Origin: Balanoglossus misakiensis
Taxonomy: Eukaryota > Hemichordata
DNA: 64,000 nt
Assembly: GCA_040954595.2 (NCBI GenBank)
Contig: CM082591.2
Span: 310,001 to 374,000 of the forward strand
Reading direction: 5' to 3'
In this document: piece by piece, positions 37,685-52,800 of the stretch
How positions within the stretch are numbered: the stretch's first letter is position 1
Layout of the letters: every line of letters begins with the position of its first letter
Position numbers and translations under genes: made by a program
Notes under the pieces: model-generated
Databases searched by the model: none
Told to the model about the DNA's origin: nothing
What the model saw: the letters and a program-made list of their open reading frames with translations, nothing else

Positions 37685-37772
37685 AACCCTTTCACCACCA
37701 TGGTCTGGTCCAAACCCATTGTTTTATATGGAAGGTTGGACCTCAATAAAGGACAATGGGGGTGAAAGGGTT
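37685..37772 (-). mobile_element. MITE copy, inverted orientation
   Basis: Begins aaccctttcaccaccatgg and ends acaatgggggtgaaagggtt, the reverse orientation of the copy at 22826. Flanks are not clean TTAA. Confidence 0.65.
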
Positions 37773-38357
37773 ATATAATGACAATTAAAACATATACCAG
37801 GAAGCAAAATCTCAGAAAATATCTAAATTCAAAGCTTTCTAATGTAATAAATACGGATGCTATTTTACAGAGAAGTTGTTTTAAGTAATAAAGCCAGGAT
37901 ATACACAAAAGTAGGATTCATTTTGCTTTGATACAAATCACCACATTTATAGAATATATACTGCCTCATCCAATTGCTGCTAATTTGCATACACCATGGT
38001 AACAGTCTGTAAATCAGAATATAACCATGCATTAAATTAGCACACGACCTTGCTAAGGGTATATACAGCTTTCTATAAGATAGTCTTCAACTAAATGTAA
38101 ATATGAAATAACTAAATCCACAACAACAGAAATATACAAGACAGCAGATTATGTAAATTATTACATTATATTTACATTAGATTTCTGCATTAAAAAATCT
38201 TACAGTTTGTTTGCTTTATGTAATTTCTATCAATCCACTCTGAATTGGAAATAAATACTTATGGGAAACACTTATTCAAGTTCTAAACACAGAGACACAG
38301 ATCAGTCTTGCCTAGTTCCATTGTAGTTATTACAGTCAAACAAATATTTTTTTTTCA

Positions 38358-38564
38358 ATGTTGATGGTCAACAGCAAGAAGTTAATAACCTTATCAATGT
38401 TGTAATATCGTCCTGATCAATTCAATTTAATGTTGGTCAATACAATACATTAACGACCCCCCTCACCAGGTCAATATTACAACATGGACATGGCAAATAT
38501 TGTCCCAATGCTGACAGTCAATAACAATAAATTAATGACCTTTACCAGGTCAATATTATAACAA
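38358..38564 (+). repeat. Degenerate tandem repeat, about three copies
   Basis: Three units of about 70-85 bp share 'tgatggtcaa...aataaattaatgacc...caggtcaatattataaca' in diverged form. The last two both contain accaggtcaatatta (38468 and 38547 areas). Confidence 0.45.
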
Positions 38565-40872
38565 AACACAGCTATCCCTAAACTGATATCTCATTGAAGG
38601 AAGTACATTCCAATTATGTTAATTGAACTCTAAAACATGCTAATTGATTTTAAATCAACATACAATGTACTGATAAGATGATTTCTGTTTGACATAAATT
38701 ACCAGTAATGTAATGATAGCTTTTCATTCAATTCAACTTCAATAGTTATAAATAATTTGGGTTCTCTTGTGACCTCATCAAAAGCTCCAACACTTTCCCC
38801 ACCCATCTACATGTATTCTCTTCTTTTCCCTTCCCTTTCTTTTTTCCCTTTCCCATTTCCTTCTCCTTGAAATATTCCTGTCACTGCCTGCAGTCTTCCA
38901 TCTTTGAGAGGCATGATAAACTCGTCAGATAAAAGTCGTCACTAACCCCAAATATCAGGTGCAAGTCACATGAGCATTACCCTTTCAGATAGATCAGGTG
39001 CAAGTCATGTGACTTAACTTAAATCCAATAAAATATGAGAAAGAACTCATTTTTTCTGATGTGCATATTTAAATTTTGACAAGCTACATGCATAGAAGAT
39101 TTTACAAACAAAATGTTAGTCAATGACGGTGTAAGACAGCTGGCTAAATCTCACATGAGAAATTTACACGTGGGGAAATGTGTTATATACAGGGTATATA
39201 ACAATTTTTGGAGAAATTTTTCTAGGTTTAGGCCTACTGGTAACTTTATCAGGAAATTAACTTCCCCAAATTTGCAATTTTAATTGGAATGTGTAAATGA
39301 GCCTTAAGGTTCATAATAAATTTAGCTTCCAATCCACCTGATGTTTACTAGAGAATCTAAACTTTAGCAGATTGGGAAAAACAAACATTTTATTGCACAA
39401 AGAGTAACATGCTATACAGGAAAGGAGTCTTCTACCCCCTCCTCCCCCTCCCCACCAAAGGAATCTTCTACCATTATCCACAATTCCTTTGTTTGCTATG
39501 ATAGATTGGACCACACCACTGGGAGCATGGGTATGAATGTGGTGACAATGAACACAGACTAAAGATGAACTAGCGAACTAACTATGATATGGATATTCAA
39601 CCAATCTATCGATCTGTTTGTGGTTCACCACCTGTCATCAACACAGCAAAGATCATCAACAACAATTGACCGTAAATCTAAAGTTACCATAATAACACCT
39701 TTTAGCATCTGTGCCACTGTTAACCTGTGCTATCAATAGTAGGCTTTCTTCTAAGTCATTTTCGAAGAGCTTAACAAGGGAATATTTAGTTGTGCGTGAA
39801 ATATACAGTCATTCATACTTCGTAAGAAGAATGTTCAGAATAAATATTTTCAGGGTTTCAAATGAGGTATCGTCATGCTATTCAGGCAGTGTTGTAGAGG
39901 ATCAATGACAGATGTCTGGTGAACATTTTTGCCAAAGGTCATCTGAAACGCTTTCTGGAGATAAAAGGAGCTGATCCCTGATGTTTGATCAACTACCATT
40001 ATCCAAGGCCTACAACCACAAAAAGGCCTATATGGGGGTCACACACACACCATTAAGACGGTTCTGAAGCGTCTCAGATCAAATACCGTCTTAAAAAAAC
40101 ATGGTTAGGGTTAAACTCTGATAGTATTGGATAGGTTGATTGTCTCCTGGAAGATTCGCCTTGAGGGAAAACTTGCAGTAAATATGTTCAAAAGTTTCAA
40201 ACCTGTAAAAGGTAATGAAATCTTCAGAAATGTTTCATTTTGATGTAAAATACAATCTACCGTTTTATTTTTAAAAATACAACTTGAGACTTGAAATTTT
40301 TCTGTTGGTATCTGTAAACAGGGCTCTAAATTGGCCTCAAACCTGCATTAATACCAGATAAAAGCATGCATGATATTGATATATTTTATATTTTATGGAT
40401 TATCAGAATTATCAGTTATATACCAGTCCAGTAATGCTTTTCAAATTGACAAAAGTATAAATCTATCAGTACATGATATTGCAAAGTAATAGCAGATATT
40501 TCAACAGAGAAAGGCAGCTTGTTTGACTTCCCATAATGCAACTTGCAACACCTCCCTGATATCCAACAGCATAAAATGGTTTCCTTGTAAACTGGCTGCG
40601 ATTTTCAATTTTGCTGATGTTTATAAATCCAGTTTGTCTGCTGTGAAACCATTTTAAACATGGGTGAAGGTACGAAGTGCAACAGTGGAGTCAGAAATGC
40701 ACTGATACGATTATCCTAATTAAAACTGTACAGTGTTGTAGCAGTAGTAAACAGTGCCCTCTACCCCTGGCAGTGTTCATCAGCCGTACCTAGGTATAAC
40801 CACAGAAAACTGGTTGAATGAATTATGGGATCATAGGCCTGGCTTCACCCCTTCCCCCCTCCTCCCAAATGA

Positions 40873-43800
40873 TTAATTGTCCTGTAAATATTCATTGCGT
40901 TTCATCGCCATTTTGGCCTCCATTTCTTTGCGATTATTCTCCGCACTTCTGGCTGCAGCAACATAGGAGAAAACACAAAGTACAGCGTAACAGATCTCAT
41001 TAGCCATACTTGACTTGTAGCGTCTCTTGATAACTTCTTTGGATTGTGAATCTGGGAAAGGCAAGCAGAATAAGGGTCACTTTGAAACTTCATCTTAGAA
41101 TACAAGAAGTATGCACAACATTAAAATTTAGGCTACATGGACAAGAGTAAATTATAAGAAAGTAACTTACTGTATTCATGAATAATGAAGACATCTTTCT
41201 TCGTGTGGCATTTCTTGATATCTTTCAACTCGATGAATTGCTACAAGCAAGAAAATAAAAGAAAATAAAGATATTTAATAAAAGGGATATTTATTCATCC
41301 TTCCTTGTTGTCTTGCTGTATGGTGATTGGTATACACGGCCTTGGAACATGGATTTTTATTTTGCCATCATCATGCCTGACCAATTACAAGCTCCCAATG
41401 CAGACACAAGATTGTGATTGGCTCATGGATGAACTCTTTGCACTTCATGTCATCACACATGTTGTTACATGTACAAATGATGATTATAACTATGCCATTA
41501 TACAAGTCAGTCTGCGTTACAACTGAGGGAGCTGTGGGCAAACAACTGGACATCGACCTGTGTGAATATTTGGACATTGCACATACCGGTATAGAAGGGA
41601 GAGACTAAGGACACAAACACAAACCAGAAACCAAAACATTTGCCTTTTATCACTCTACCAGATAACCCTTTCACCCCCATTTCCTTTGTATATTGGTCCA
41701 ACCCACTCCACTCAAAACAGTGGGTTTGGTTCAAAGTCTGATGATCAAAGGTTAAGGAACAGATGTTTGACTGAGTAAAGAAAATGTAAAGAATTTGAAT
41801 GAGGGTAGTTTTTTAATTTGAAATAAATGTTTATCTTTTCATTCAAGACACAAAACAGGGTTAAGTGATCAAAACCTGAAAACAAATGTTTGGTTTGCAG
41901 ACCTTTATTGATGGTCCTCACAGTTCACAAGTCAAAAATGCAGACAAAACGACAAATTTCACAAACTATTTTTTTTTTTACAGTTTGCTACTGACACCCA
42001 ATCACATGCCATGATGATATACCTCAAACTCCTTCACCACAGCAATGCATGATGGGAAATGAGAAGAGAACAGATTAGTGGTAAGAACAAAAAAAATTCA
42101 AAAGACGAATCAAGAGTCTACTAATGCCAGACTAGAATCAGTGAGGACCATCTCAAAAGATCTTGCATAAAAATTGGCACAGAAAATTCTGATTAAACTC
42201 ACTCAAAAAGACTGCTTTAGAAATGACAGAAAAATATTGGTGGAATAAACTCCATTTGTGTAAGAAAGTGAAAGTGTACTCAGCAAAAATGCATGCAATG
42301 GTTGGAAAAAAATAATTTGACATCAAAAAATTCAAGTTTCAGGAGTGCAGAGCAAAAGGAAAACATATGCAGATTCTGTGCCATTGGAAGAGAGTGAAGA
42401 AATAAGAAAGCCAATTGAAGAGATGAAAATAAGATTGTTTTTTCTGTTTGTTTTTTTGAAGAGAAATTTTGAGACAGGCCTCCACTGATAAAAATATAGA
42501 GAAAGAGCAACACCGATCTAGAACGAACGACTACAACTATGATGAATTAAAAGACAAAGAGAAGTGAAGTGCATGCAGAGAATTCCACAAAATTCAAATG
42601 CAACTCTTGGTGTCAAACTAAAACATCTAACAGAAAAGAAACAATTCTTGACAGTGGCTCAGAGCTCCACATCAAACACACTACAGCACTATTTCTGTAA
42701 CTATTTAATAATGCTCATGCGTTGTAAATTTCACAAATGCCAGGATCACCCTCAGTTATGTTTTCCATCCAATAGACTATTCCAATTTCATAATTCCAAA
42801 CTGATGCGACTTTTGCTCTGATTTTGACGCAAATCGGTTGTGTAGAAAGAACATTTTCTGATGATGTGGAATATAGTATATATTTTAAACATGTTTAGGG
42901 CAAATGTTATGGTATGTTAAGAAATAAAACTGAAGAAAAAGGTAAAAATAAAGATGGAAAATTAATCGATAAAAAATAAAGAATTAGCGGAAGGTGAAGT
43001 TGAATGAAAAATTGGAAAGTAAAGAAATACTACTGCTACACCTTGGGAAAGGTCATGAGGTCAGAGGCCAAAGGTCGACTGTCATGGCAACAAAACAGCA
43101 CAGCTAATGAGATCTGGGCTACACCAAATAGGTCAGTCTGCCCCACTTGCGTTACTATGGTTAGAGCAGAGAGCAGGAGGCCCTACTAAGGTACTCTCCC
43201 CAGTTGGTAAGTTTGGACGAGGATGACTTGGAGTTCAGAGGTGATTGATGGTCCTATGGGTTAATGAGAAAATTACAGGGAATGCATGTGTAAGAGCTCT
43301 GACTTTTTCCAGCAAGGCGATTATACTTAGGTTTTATTTACGCCTGTGGAGGGATGGGGGTGTAATAAGCCTTGTTGGTCAGAAGGAATTTGCCAAGAGC
43401 TCTTACAAGAAAAGGCACCTGTGATGTTAAGAGGGGACTTCATTATTAACCGACAACCACAAGAGAGATGTGGTAACTATAGCAACTGGCATGTACACTA
43501 CAGGAACAACAACTACAATGTTAATTTTTACTAAAGCAGGCTTGCCAAAATCACGGGTACATTTGAATACAATGGTTACTATGGTGACAAAACCTAGGAC
43601 TATGAGACGGCATTCATGTAGTGATGTTACACTTAGCGTTGGGTCGTCTACTATGAACTTACTCTTGGCTATTCATTATTGTCATATTGTATGTTTGTTT
43701 TTGTTTATTTTCAGAAAGAGTGAAAAATGTTTTCATGCAAGCCCCAGGCAAAGCAGCAGCAGACAAAGGAGAGAAGAAAAAATGGAAAAAAGACACATTG

Positions 43801-46800
43801 TGATTTAGCATAGAGGTGATAAACAGGAACTGATGCAAAGCATCCGATGCTGAAAAAATTGCACATAGGCAAAAACGCTACTCACAACAGAAAAATTGGA
43901 CGTGTGAATACAAACACAAGACAAGACACATCGGCAGACAAACAGACAAACATAGACAAGACAAACACAAACAAGTAATTTCCTCTAACTTGTTTGGGGA
44001 ATTCTACATTAACATGAACTTTAAAGACAGGACTGCCTTGTCACAAAAATGTCTTGGCCAACCTTCCAAATAATATCAAGTAGCTCAGCAGACTCAGCTT
44101 TAAATTCTGAATAAATTTAAATTTTATGAATTTGAACTGTCAATGGATTCCCATGCTTTTCATTGCCACGTCAGTCAAACCCTAAAGTTTCCAATGGCAG
44201 TTGCCGAACCTCTCCAGAGGAATATCAGGATGAAAGGATTAAACTATAGACGACGTTAAGACCCAAATACAAATATACACCACATCACACAATGATACAT
44301 TCAACACTGCATGTATAGACAATGTACGGAAAACACAAAAATCCACCATTACGTGTCTAAAAAGACAAATTATATCACACAGACAACGCTGTATGATTGA
44401 ATCTTCACAGAAGTATATTGTACAAACATTGACATCATGTCACTGCTACAAATATGGACATCCACAGAACAACAATGCACTGGGAAAATGCACTTGGAAA
44501 TCTAAAATTTGGCGACCTTTATGTGAAACTTCATGCATCACAGATGATATGAAAAACAAGCATAGGCAACAGCAATGCTAAGCTATAGCAACTGTAGGGG
44601 ACCTGTAAATTCATTTGCTACTTACCTTTGTGTGTGCAAACTTCAGTCCAATTCCTTCAAGCGTTACTTGTAATAAACCACCTTCTCCCGTTTTGACGTC
44701 TTGGATCGGGAATTCACCTCCTAACTCATTGCCTGATAAAAGTGAAACAGTTTAGAATGCACAGACATCACTGTTGTTATCTCATTGTATTTTTATTCAT
44801 TTGTAACTAGCTGTCTGGTCATCCATTCAGACGAAGGGGGCATTTAATACGTATTCCAAGATTACTACATTATTTTGTGGCATGATTTGTGTCACACACA
44901 ACCATAAGATGCAAATAAGCAAAGAAGACACATGTAGATTACAAGTAGATTATGATGTCTTACCTCCGGCCAAACCATTTTGTCGAAGGGCCGCTTTCTC
45001 CATACTTTCTTTGACACAATAGTAAAGCTCCCGGCACTGTGAACAAAACAAGAATAAGATTCTTTCTTGATAGTTTGAATCACCTTTGACAAGTGAATTT
45101 GAGAATTCTATTTGTATCACCCCTATTTATGTACTTTTACGAGTAACATGAGGCAGTAACACATCACACTGGCTTAGACAGCACTCGGTACACGTATTTG
45201 AACTTCATCGTAGCAAGACAGTCTCTGTCATTAAGAATGTATCACTACAGTACGGAATATGGAAACAACAAATACTGACAGTATTATGCCACTCTCTCGT
45301 ACCTTCTTTGTGTAGAATTTATCAAGTCTTGTTTCCTGGGCAACTCTTCTCCACAAACACAGCACTTTGGTTTTTGGACAGTACGTCATGTTGATCAGCT
45401 TCTCGTACCAACATCTGTCGCAAACGGCTCCATTGCCACTACGGATGATGATGGCATCATCGCAGACCTTTTGGCAGAGAGATAAAATGTTTTCTAAGAC
45501 AGTCATTTTCAAACATTGTATTTTGTGCACCTGATTTCATATTTTCATTTTCACTTTTTACATTGTAAATCATCTGTTAACAAGTAAATTATCTGTAAAA
45601 TGTGATATTAAAGAAAAGTATTAAACAAACCTCCATGAAGAGTACGTCTCCTCTTGTATCTGTGCCAGCATGAACCACAAAAGAATGTTTTCTCATCTGC
45701 CGACTCACACTGGGTTTCAGATCAATATCATTCCCATGCTGACAAAACATTAAAAGAATAATAAGGAAAAAAAATAATGGTAGACTGTATGGTTTGAAGT
45801 GCATTTGAGAGAGTGTCAATCTCTGTTTAAAAGTCTGCTGGTCCAATTTCACTTTTCAAATGAACTGAGCTACTAAAAAGCAAGACAGAATGGGAATCCA
45901 TGCCTCTACTGCAAAAGATGTCTTCAAAGACCCTTACCAGGTTGTTAATTTCATCCAAGAGTTCGTTGACTTCTTGACTTTGCGCAAGACCTATATGGGA
46001 TTTTCCAAGGAGTCGTCTAATCTTCTTCTTCACCTCCGGTTTAGGAACCTTCATCATGACCATGTAACCAACCATATTATGCAGCATAGTGGCAAGAAGT
46101 TTGTCTTCATCTTCTTCCAGACGTCTCTGTTCCAAGTAGCCAAGCCCGAAATATCTGAGGAAATGAGAGCGGTTGATCACAATATCAGAGGCTATATAAA
46201 TAAAACATATCAACTGTCAAACTCGTACCCACCATACACACACACTCGCACAGGTGTCTGTCTAGCCATACTCCCCTATCACATTCAACAAGAGCCAATA
46301 TATGATACACATCCATCAAAACCAACCTTGACATCATCTCTGTCGGTCCTTGATCCATTCCCACTGCATCTCTCTCCGCGGCAACAGCATCCAGGAAAGT
46401 GTCTTCCCAGAATTGCATTTTATTCCAGAGGGATGACCGGTCTTTGCCTGTCAAAGTTACAGTGGAAAGAACAAAAATTAGGGATCTCCAGAGGGTTTGC
46501 AAGGGACAGATTCATCAATTTAGATTCCTTCTGTTGTTCTTTTTTAAGGAAGAGATCATATTCATTCAGAAGCAGCCAGTACATGAACATACATACATGC
46601 CAATTCAAAAATGAACACACAACAGAGTGCTACCCTCTGCCGTTTGAGGCAAGTTTTTTCTACTTACCAATCAATCCTTCAAATAAATACTGCCTTGGTA
46701 CTGCTTCAGGTGAGGTGGCCATATCAGTTGCAATCATATTGCCAGCGTGATAACGGAATCCTGCACTCACTCGACTTTTCGCGCTCCAAACACTTGGGAG

Positions 46801-49800
46801 ACGTTTCCTGCGGGCATACTGTGCAGGCTGTGAATAAAATCAGTTAGATTTCAGATTAAACTGTGCAGGCAGATATGTTTAGGTGTTGCCTATGACAACC
46901 ATGATGTCATAACTGTCTAGGTGCATACTGCTTCTAAGTAATGTGTCTATCAGCAATCGTTTAAGTTGCAAATGATGCATTAGAGATTCTAAAGTGAATG
47001 GTCATGTATGATCATTTTAACTTATGGATCTATAAATACTGACCCCATTGAGTTCTATTTCACTGTCAGACATCGTTGTTCGTATGGAATGATGATTGAT
47101 GCGAGATCTCTTCTTAGATTTGCTATCAGTGCTTGCGTTACTAATATCACTGTCGTTTCCCAATGTATCTGAACTATTGCTAACAAGTGTGCTTGCTTCC
47201 GATGCTTCCGAGTCTAGACTTGAGATTTTCTCCAATTGTTTGTTTCTCTTCAACGGAGCATCTGGTGATGAGTTGCTGCTGGCAACCCCATTGGTTGCCT
47301 TGGCAACAATCTCTATGCCACGGTCTTCATCTTGATCTGGAGTTCCTGGTCATGATGGAAAAAAAAATCCTATTATATGAAAATACAGTCCATAAACCTG
47401 TCACTAAATAATACATGTACATCAATTTCAAAATACTGTATCCTTCAGACTCATACTGATCATGAAAATAAATACATATAAAAAAATTTAATTAACATTA
47501 GGCACCTGTTACTCCTCCAGTTGCCCCTTGACCTCCAGTACCCAGATTTTCCAATTCAGATTCATCAACGATATCAAAAGAGCTATCATTGCGATTGTCT
47601 TCAATACTATCAGTGTGTTCTGCAAAAGAGTTCACATATCAAGGGATTAAGGTTATGCAAGTTACAATCAGTAAAAGTAATTAATTCTTGCCACTTAGAA
47701 GACGCTGTGGAAAAGAGACACCTTTCTAAATGGGTTTGAGAAAATAATCATACCTACCTTTCTTGACACTGGCTTCTCTTTCTTTGGCACTCCAACCTAA
47801 AGAAATATTTACAGAAACAAATCACATTAGTGTCATCATCGCTGAAATTCATCATTTCAGAAAAATAGTTTATTAATCATTTAATCTTTAAATCTGACCA
47901 AGTTTGGCAGCTTTTTATTCTGCAAATCTTTGCACGTTTATGTATTCGCAAATTCCTGGTAACATTTCTGAAATGCACTTTTCATTCTCTAATGGGGTTT
48001 GGATCTCAAACAAGACATACACACATAAATTGTTAGTTCTACTTGAAATTGGACATTTTAAATTATCCTGGCGAAACATGGTATGCGTTATCTATCACTA
48101 CTTCACTATTTGAACTACGAATTGGCCGAGTCTAGCTACAAATACAGGCAAATGTTAACGGACACACCAAGTGAAGAAATAGTTCTTACTCTCTGTTGAT
48201 TTTATGATGTATGCATTTGATGGAAGAAATTGTGCGACCGAAGACACATAATATGATAAGAGAGAGAGAAATAGAAAAAGAGAAAGTGAAAGACCAACGG
48301 GACAAAAACGCAGTTATTTATGATTAGTCATTACATAACAGTGCAGCGCCAACATTAAATAATAACACATGATAGCGAGGGCAATATCACGATTTGAAGC
48401 CTGCACGAGGGATGGTGATCTCTGACCATAATATTGATGATGCCCGAGCCGCAGGCGAGGGTATCATCAATATTGTGGTCAGAGATCACCAGCCCGAGGG
48501 CAGGCTTCAAATCGTGATGTTGCCCGAGCATCATGTGTTATTAATTTTATTACGCCGAACATTTGAACGTACATACAAGGCAGGCATAGAAGAACGTAGA
48601 CGCGCGTCCATATGTCGTACGTTGCTGAGAATGTAAAATGTCTCGATCTCCCAAGAATTATACGATACCTACTTCGAACTTAGATTATTTTGAAAATACT
48701 GCACTGTTGGTTGCGATTTTGTTGTATTTACTGTCCGTTTATGGTAAAATATCGTCCAGTTGAACAGGTGTTAAGCCTATGTGTCGCTTTGAAGCCATAG
48801 ATGCGGGAGTTGACTGATCGTGGAGGAAGCCATTGAACGACAGTTTGGAACGCGCAGAAGTCGCGCGCAGAACACAAAACAACCCAGCGGGCAATATCAG
48901 CGCACGCGACAGGGCTTTATCAACTCTAGCCATGTTATATCACTTTTTTTTCTATATCACGTGAGCGCGTCTCAGCCAATCACGAATATGGTATAATACG
49001 TGAGGTGTAATAATGCATATTATCATTCCACATTCTTTGAGCTGGCATTCAGTGCAATATTGATTTGTATGATTTTTAATTTTTGTAGGCAGATCAGTCG
49101 AGTAATGTGCATGGCAGTCATGTGGGTAATGCTGTCCTCAGTGTTGTGGCAGTATGGTATGTGAGGCCTATGCTGTGGTTGTCATGGTATGGTATTATGT
49201 GGCATATATGGCAGTCATGTGGGTAATGCTGTCCTCAGTGTTGAGGCAGTATGGTATGTGAGGCCTATGCTGTGGTTGTCATGGTATGGTATTATGTGGC
49301 ATATGGCAGTCATGTGGGTTTGTCACTGTGTAGTGCAGTATGGCAGTTGTGTGGGCAATATTGCTGTGTTTGTTATATTTTGCAAAAAAAGTATGATTTC
49401 ACAGCCAAGTTCACAGACTATCATATCACAGGCACATGAAAAACAAGATCCTGCATGCATTGATGGGCTGACAAGACATGCATTGGACAACCAACCAACC
49501 AACCATGCACTAATGAACAAACAAAACAAACTTCAGACTTTCACAGAACATTTTCTGTTAACACCAACTACATGTACTTCCTACATTTCTAACTACATTT
49601 CTCTTTGGGTTTTAGTACAGTCAAATTTATAACACAGCAACACATGGAGCTTATGACCAGCTCAACTCTGGGGTTTTACAGGCCATGATGACAAAACAAC
49701 ATGTTTTGAGACAATCACATGCTGATACTAAGTAATTTGAACAAATCCAAATTTATATTATACAATTACAAGGATCTTTCTGATCATTTGACATAACTTT

Positions 49801-52800
49801 CTATCTTTGCAATTAATGAATGATGTAAAAATAATGTTTTTTTTGTCAGTGAGAGATTCTGGTGATATATACTGCATACAAGGTACAAAAAGGGGGACAA
49901 CAGTACACAAGTTATAATCCTTAACATTGTTGTAAAGACATGGAAACTTCACTGTCATGAGTTAATTTCAAAACAGAGTGGGGAGGACAGAAAATCGGGA
50001 GGCTGGGATACAAATACATTGCTTAAGTGTTCCCTCTAACATATTTTCACTCTATTACTGTCCCATTGCAACGAATTCTTGTGTATCCAGGTTCATCTTT
50101 ATCATAATTATGCAAGTTCTTGTTTAGAAACAAACTGATGTGTATTCAGGCAACATCTCAACAAATCTTAACCCTTTCACCCCCAGTTCCTTCTTTAGAG
50201 GTCCAACCTTACCATAGAAAGCAATGGGTTTGGACTGAACCATGGTGGTAAAAGGGTTAAACTGAATATAAATGCTGTGAAAATCTGTTTCTAGAGGGAA
50301 CAATGATCTATTTTACCACTGACAATATTTGGGCAAATACTTGGACTGGGTTGCCACCGGATACGACATGCAAGGGAGAGTCAACACCACTTGATCACGA
50401 TCGACAACCATTTAAGAGTGGAGAGACCATCCTCACCTAAAGCAGCAATCAGATTGTCTTCGTTTAAGCTATGGGTGTCGTATTTAGAACCACCATAGGG
50501 ATGTATGTAATGAAAACTACCACCGAAATCCCCAGACATATACAAACCCTCAGGACTGCCAAACATACTTTCATCATCTGGTGTCAATGCCCCTTTCTTC
50601 TGAGCCATGCTTTTGTCGATTTCTTTGCCGTAGTAATGAGTGTGTACGATCTCTAACACTGTGAAAGCACTAGCCATTCCTCCAGAACCACTTGTCTCAT
50701 ACGTGTGTTCCAGGCCAGCTATAAGAGCTTTTATGACAGACAGAAGCCCTTTGTATACTTGCTTGCTTATTTTCTGAAAACAAGCAAACACAGCAAATTA
50801 ACACTGATAGATCTATAAAGATTGGTTCTTTAAATCACAAGATTTCTACATGTACATGTATATTGAAGTAAAATGCTATGAATATACAGGATAAAATAAT
50901 CTTTTACAATCTATTACACACAGCAATGAAAATTTTTCAGAAACACGACACAGAAAACACTGTGGTTTGACCAAACGATAGTTATAAGATGCTTCAACTC
51001 ACCACATCCTCGATATAATCCTCGGTCACAGTACTGTCCTGAGGGTACAACTGACTCACAACCTGAGCTCGTAGGTTTTCATTCTGCATAAGTTTCTTCA
51101 ACCGTGGCAGACTAAGCCATCCGACTCCATTGCCTTCCATCACATTCCGGATCACTTCCTTCAAGAATTGTTGGTTCTCTCTGTGGGAAAATGAAGGGGG
51201 CCAGTCTCTGAATGTGTTTGGCTACATGAGAGGGGTTAGGGCTAGTAGTGTCTCGAAACCCGCTTATTGCTGTTCACAGCTATATTTTAATTTGCAATCA
51301 TTATTGATGCTAAAGATATCACAGTATCCGTGTACTTACTGGCTTGCCAGGACTTCTGGTGGTGATGTTGGACTAGGTTTCTCTTTCTCAGGAGTCTTCT
51401 TGCCTGTCACACTGTGTTTGATCAGAGTTGATCTCTCAACCAAACTGCTCTTCCTGGATCCTGTGAAGCCATACAAAACCACATGTATATTCATACAACT
51501 ATTTAAAGCCAAAATTCTCAGAGTCTAACATTCTTCACTTAGCCTTAGTGTCATAAGTCAACAAGAACACTGAAGTAGTCGTTGATCATCAATGTGTTCT
51601 GGTAGATCACAAACACTTTTTTGATTATTTAAATATTTTAGACTCATTTTATAAAACTGATCTGAATGCCGGCTAGACCAAACACTGAAACAGACTTTTC
51701 TGGAGTTAACTTGCAGAACTCTGGGACTTTCTCATACTTTCCAAGAAAACAGACAGACAGAAACCCTATCAACCTGTAAATCTTACTGTTGTACAAACTC
51801 ACCTGAAGGGAATGGACTGAGATGTTTCTTTTTCCTTCCGATAGGCAGACTCATACTGGACACACCACTGCTACTTCGATAATTGCCTGGGTCTGATTTG
51901 ATACTCGGAGGGTAACCATTAAAGTCGCTACTTGCAATCGAGGTCGGTGATCCCAATGGATCTCTCTCAACACTTCGACTATCAGAAAATCCCTTCAACA
52001 GTGGTGGTTTCTTCTTTGGTGTGGTAGAGGGCGATGAATCTGTCGACTCGGAGCGTAGCATTGAACTTATTTTCTTCAAGACGTTTGATGATTGCTTGAC
52101 TTCTTCTTCATCTGATTGTCTCGATCTGGGAGAGGCTCTGGACAAACCGTTTGCAGAAACACTGCGTTTGTGTCGAATGGCATTTGTTAACCCAGGATCT
52201 GATTTGACAGAGTTGTTATCATGATCGACAGACTGTTTGGCGATTGGAGGCGTCCCCAAATACTCCACTGTGTTTGCTGTTGTTCCACTTTGGTTGCTGT
52301 CAGAGTCGTATTTCAGACTTTCTACATCAGCGTCAGTGTCTGCACCAGATAACATAACCTCTGGAGGGTGCTACAAAAAAATATCAATTTTCAGGCAATC
52401 ATGGTTTGTGTCAATACTAAAAACCAAAGCAACCCACATCTCTTTAAATAGCGCACACTATGATAATTGGCATACCGGTATTCTACTCGCTTGGGGCATA
52501 CCATCATTAGAAAGATGGGTGAAATACTGAAACTTGCAGGGTGAAGCTTTTCTTGTGGTGTAGACTTGACAGCGTTTCCATGCTGGTATAATTGCTTATA
52601 TTCAAAGGGGTTCAGTCACCATGGTTGAATTGTGTATGCTGATCAAAACATCCTATAAATTCTAGTGACTGAGCCCCTTTAATGATACAGTTTAATTTTT
52701 TATAACACATCCCTTCACCTTCTTTTCACCGGGTATGCAGGGAGAGCTACATGTAGAATACACTAGTGCTAATTTTAATTCTGAATGATGATCATATGCT

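Larger units (their letters stand above)
37081..40872. other. AMZ upstream region and probable long MADD 3' UTR
   Basis: No coding region recognised in 3.8 kb. The MADD stop is at 40873. Minus-strand polyadenylation hexamers occur at 40264-40269 and, more distally, at 37587-37592, so the MADD 3' UTR may be 0.6 kb or up to 3.3 kb. The region also contains one MITE copy (37685-37772) and a degenerate tandem repeat (38358-38564). Confidence 0.4.

Noticed and set aside
45890-46750. 286-codon plus-strand open frame
   Set aside because: Spans several MADD exons and introns on the opposite strand; no recognisable protein.
48394-48636. 80-codon open frame
   Set aside because: Falls within the fold-back element; an open frame there is a by-product of the palindrome.
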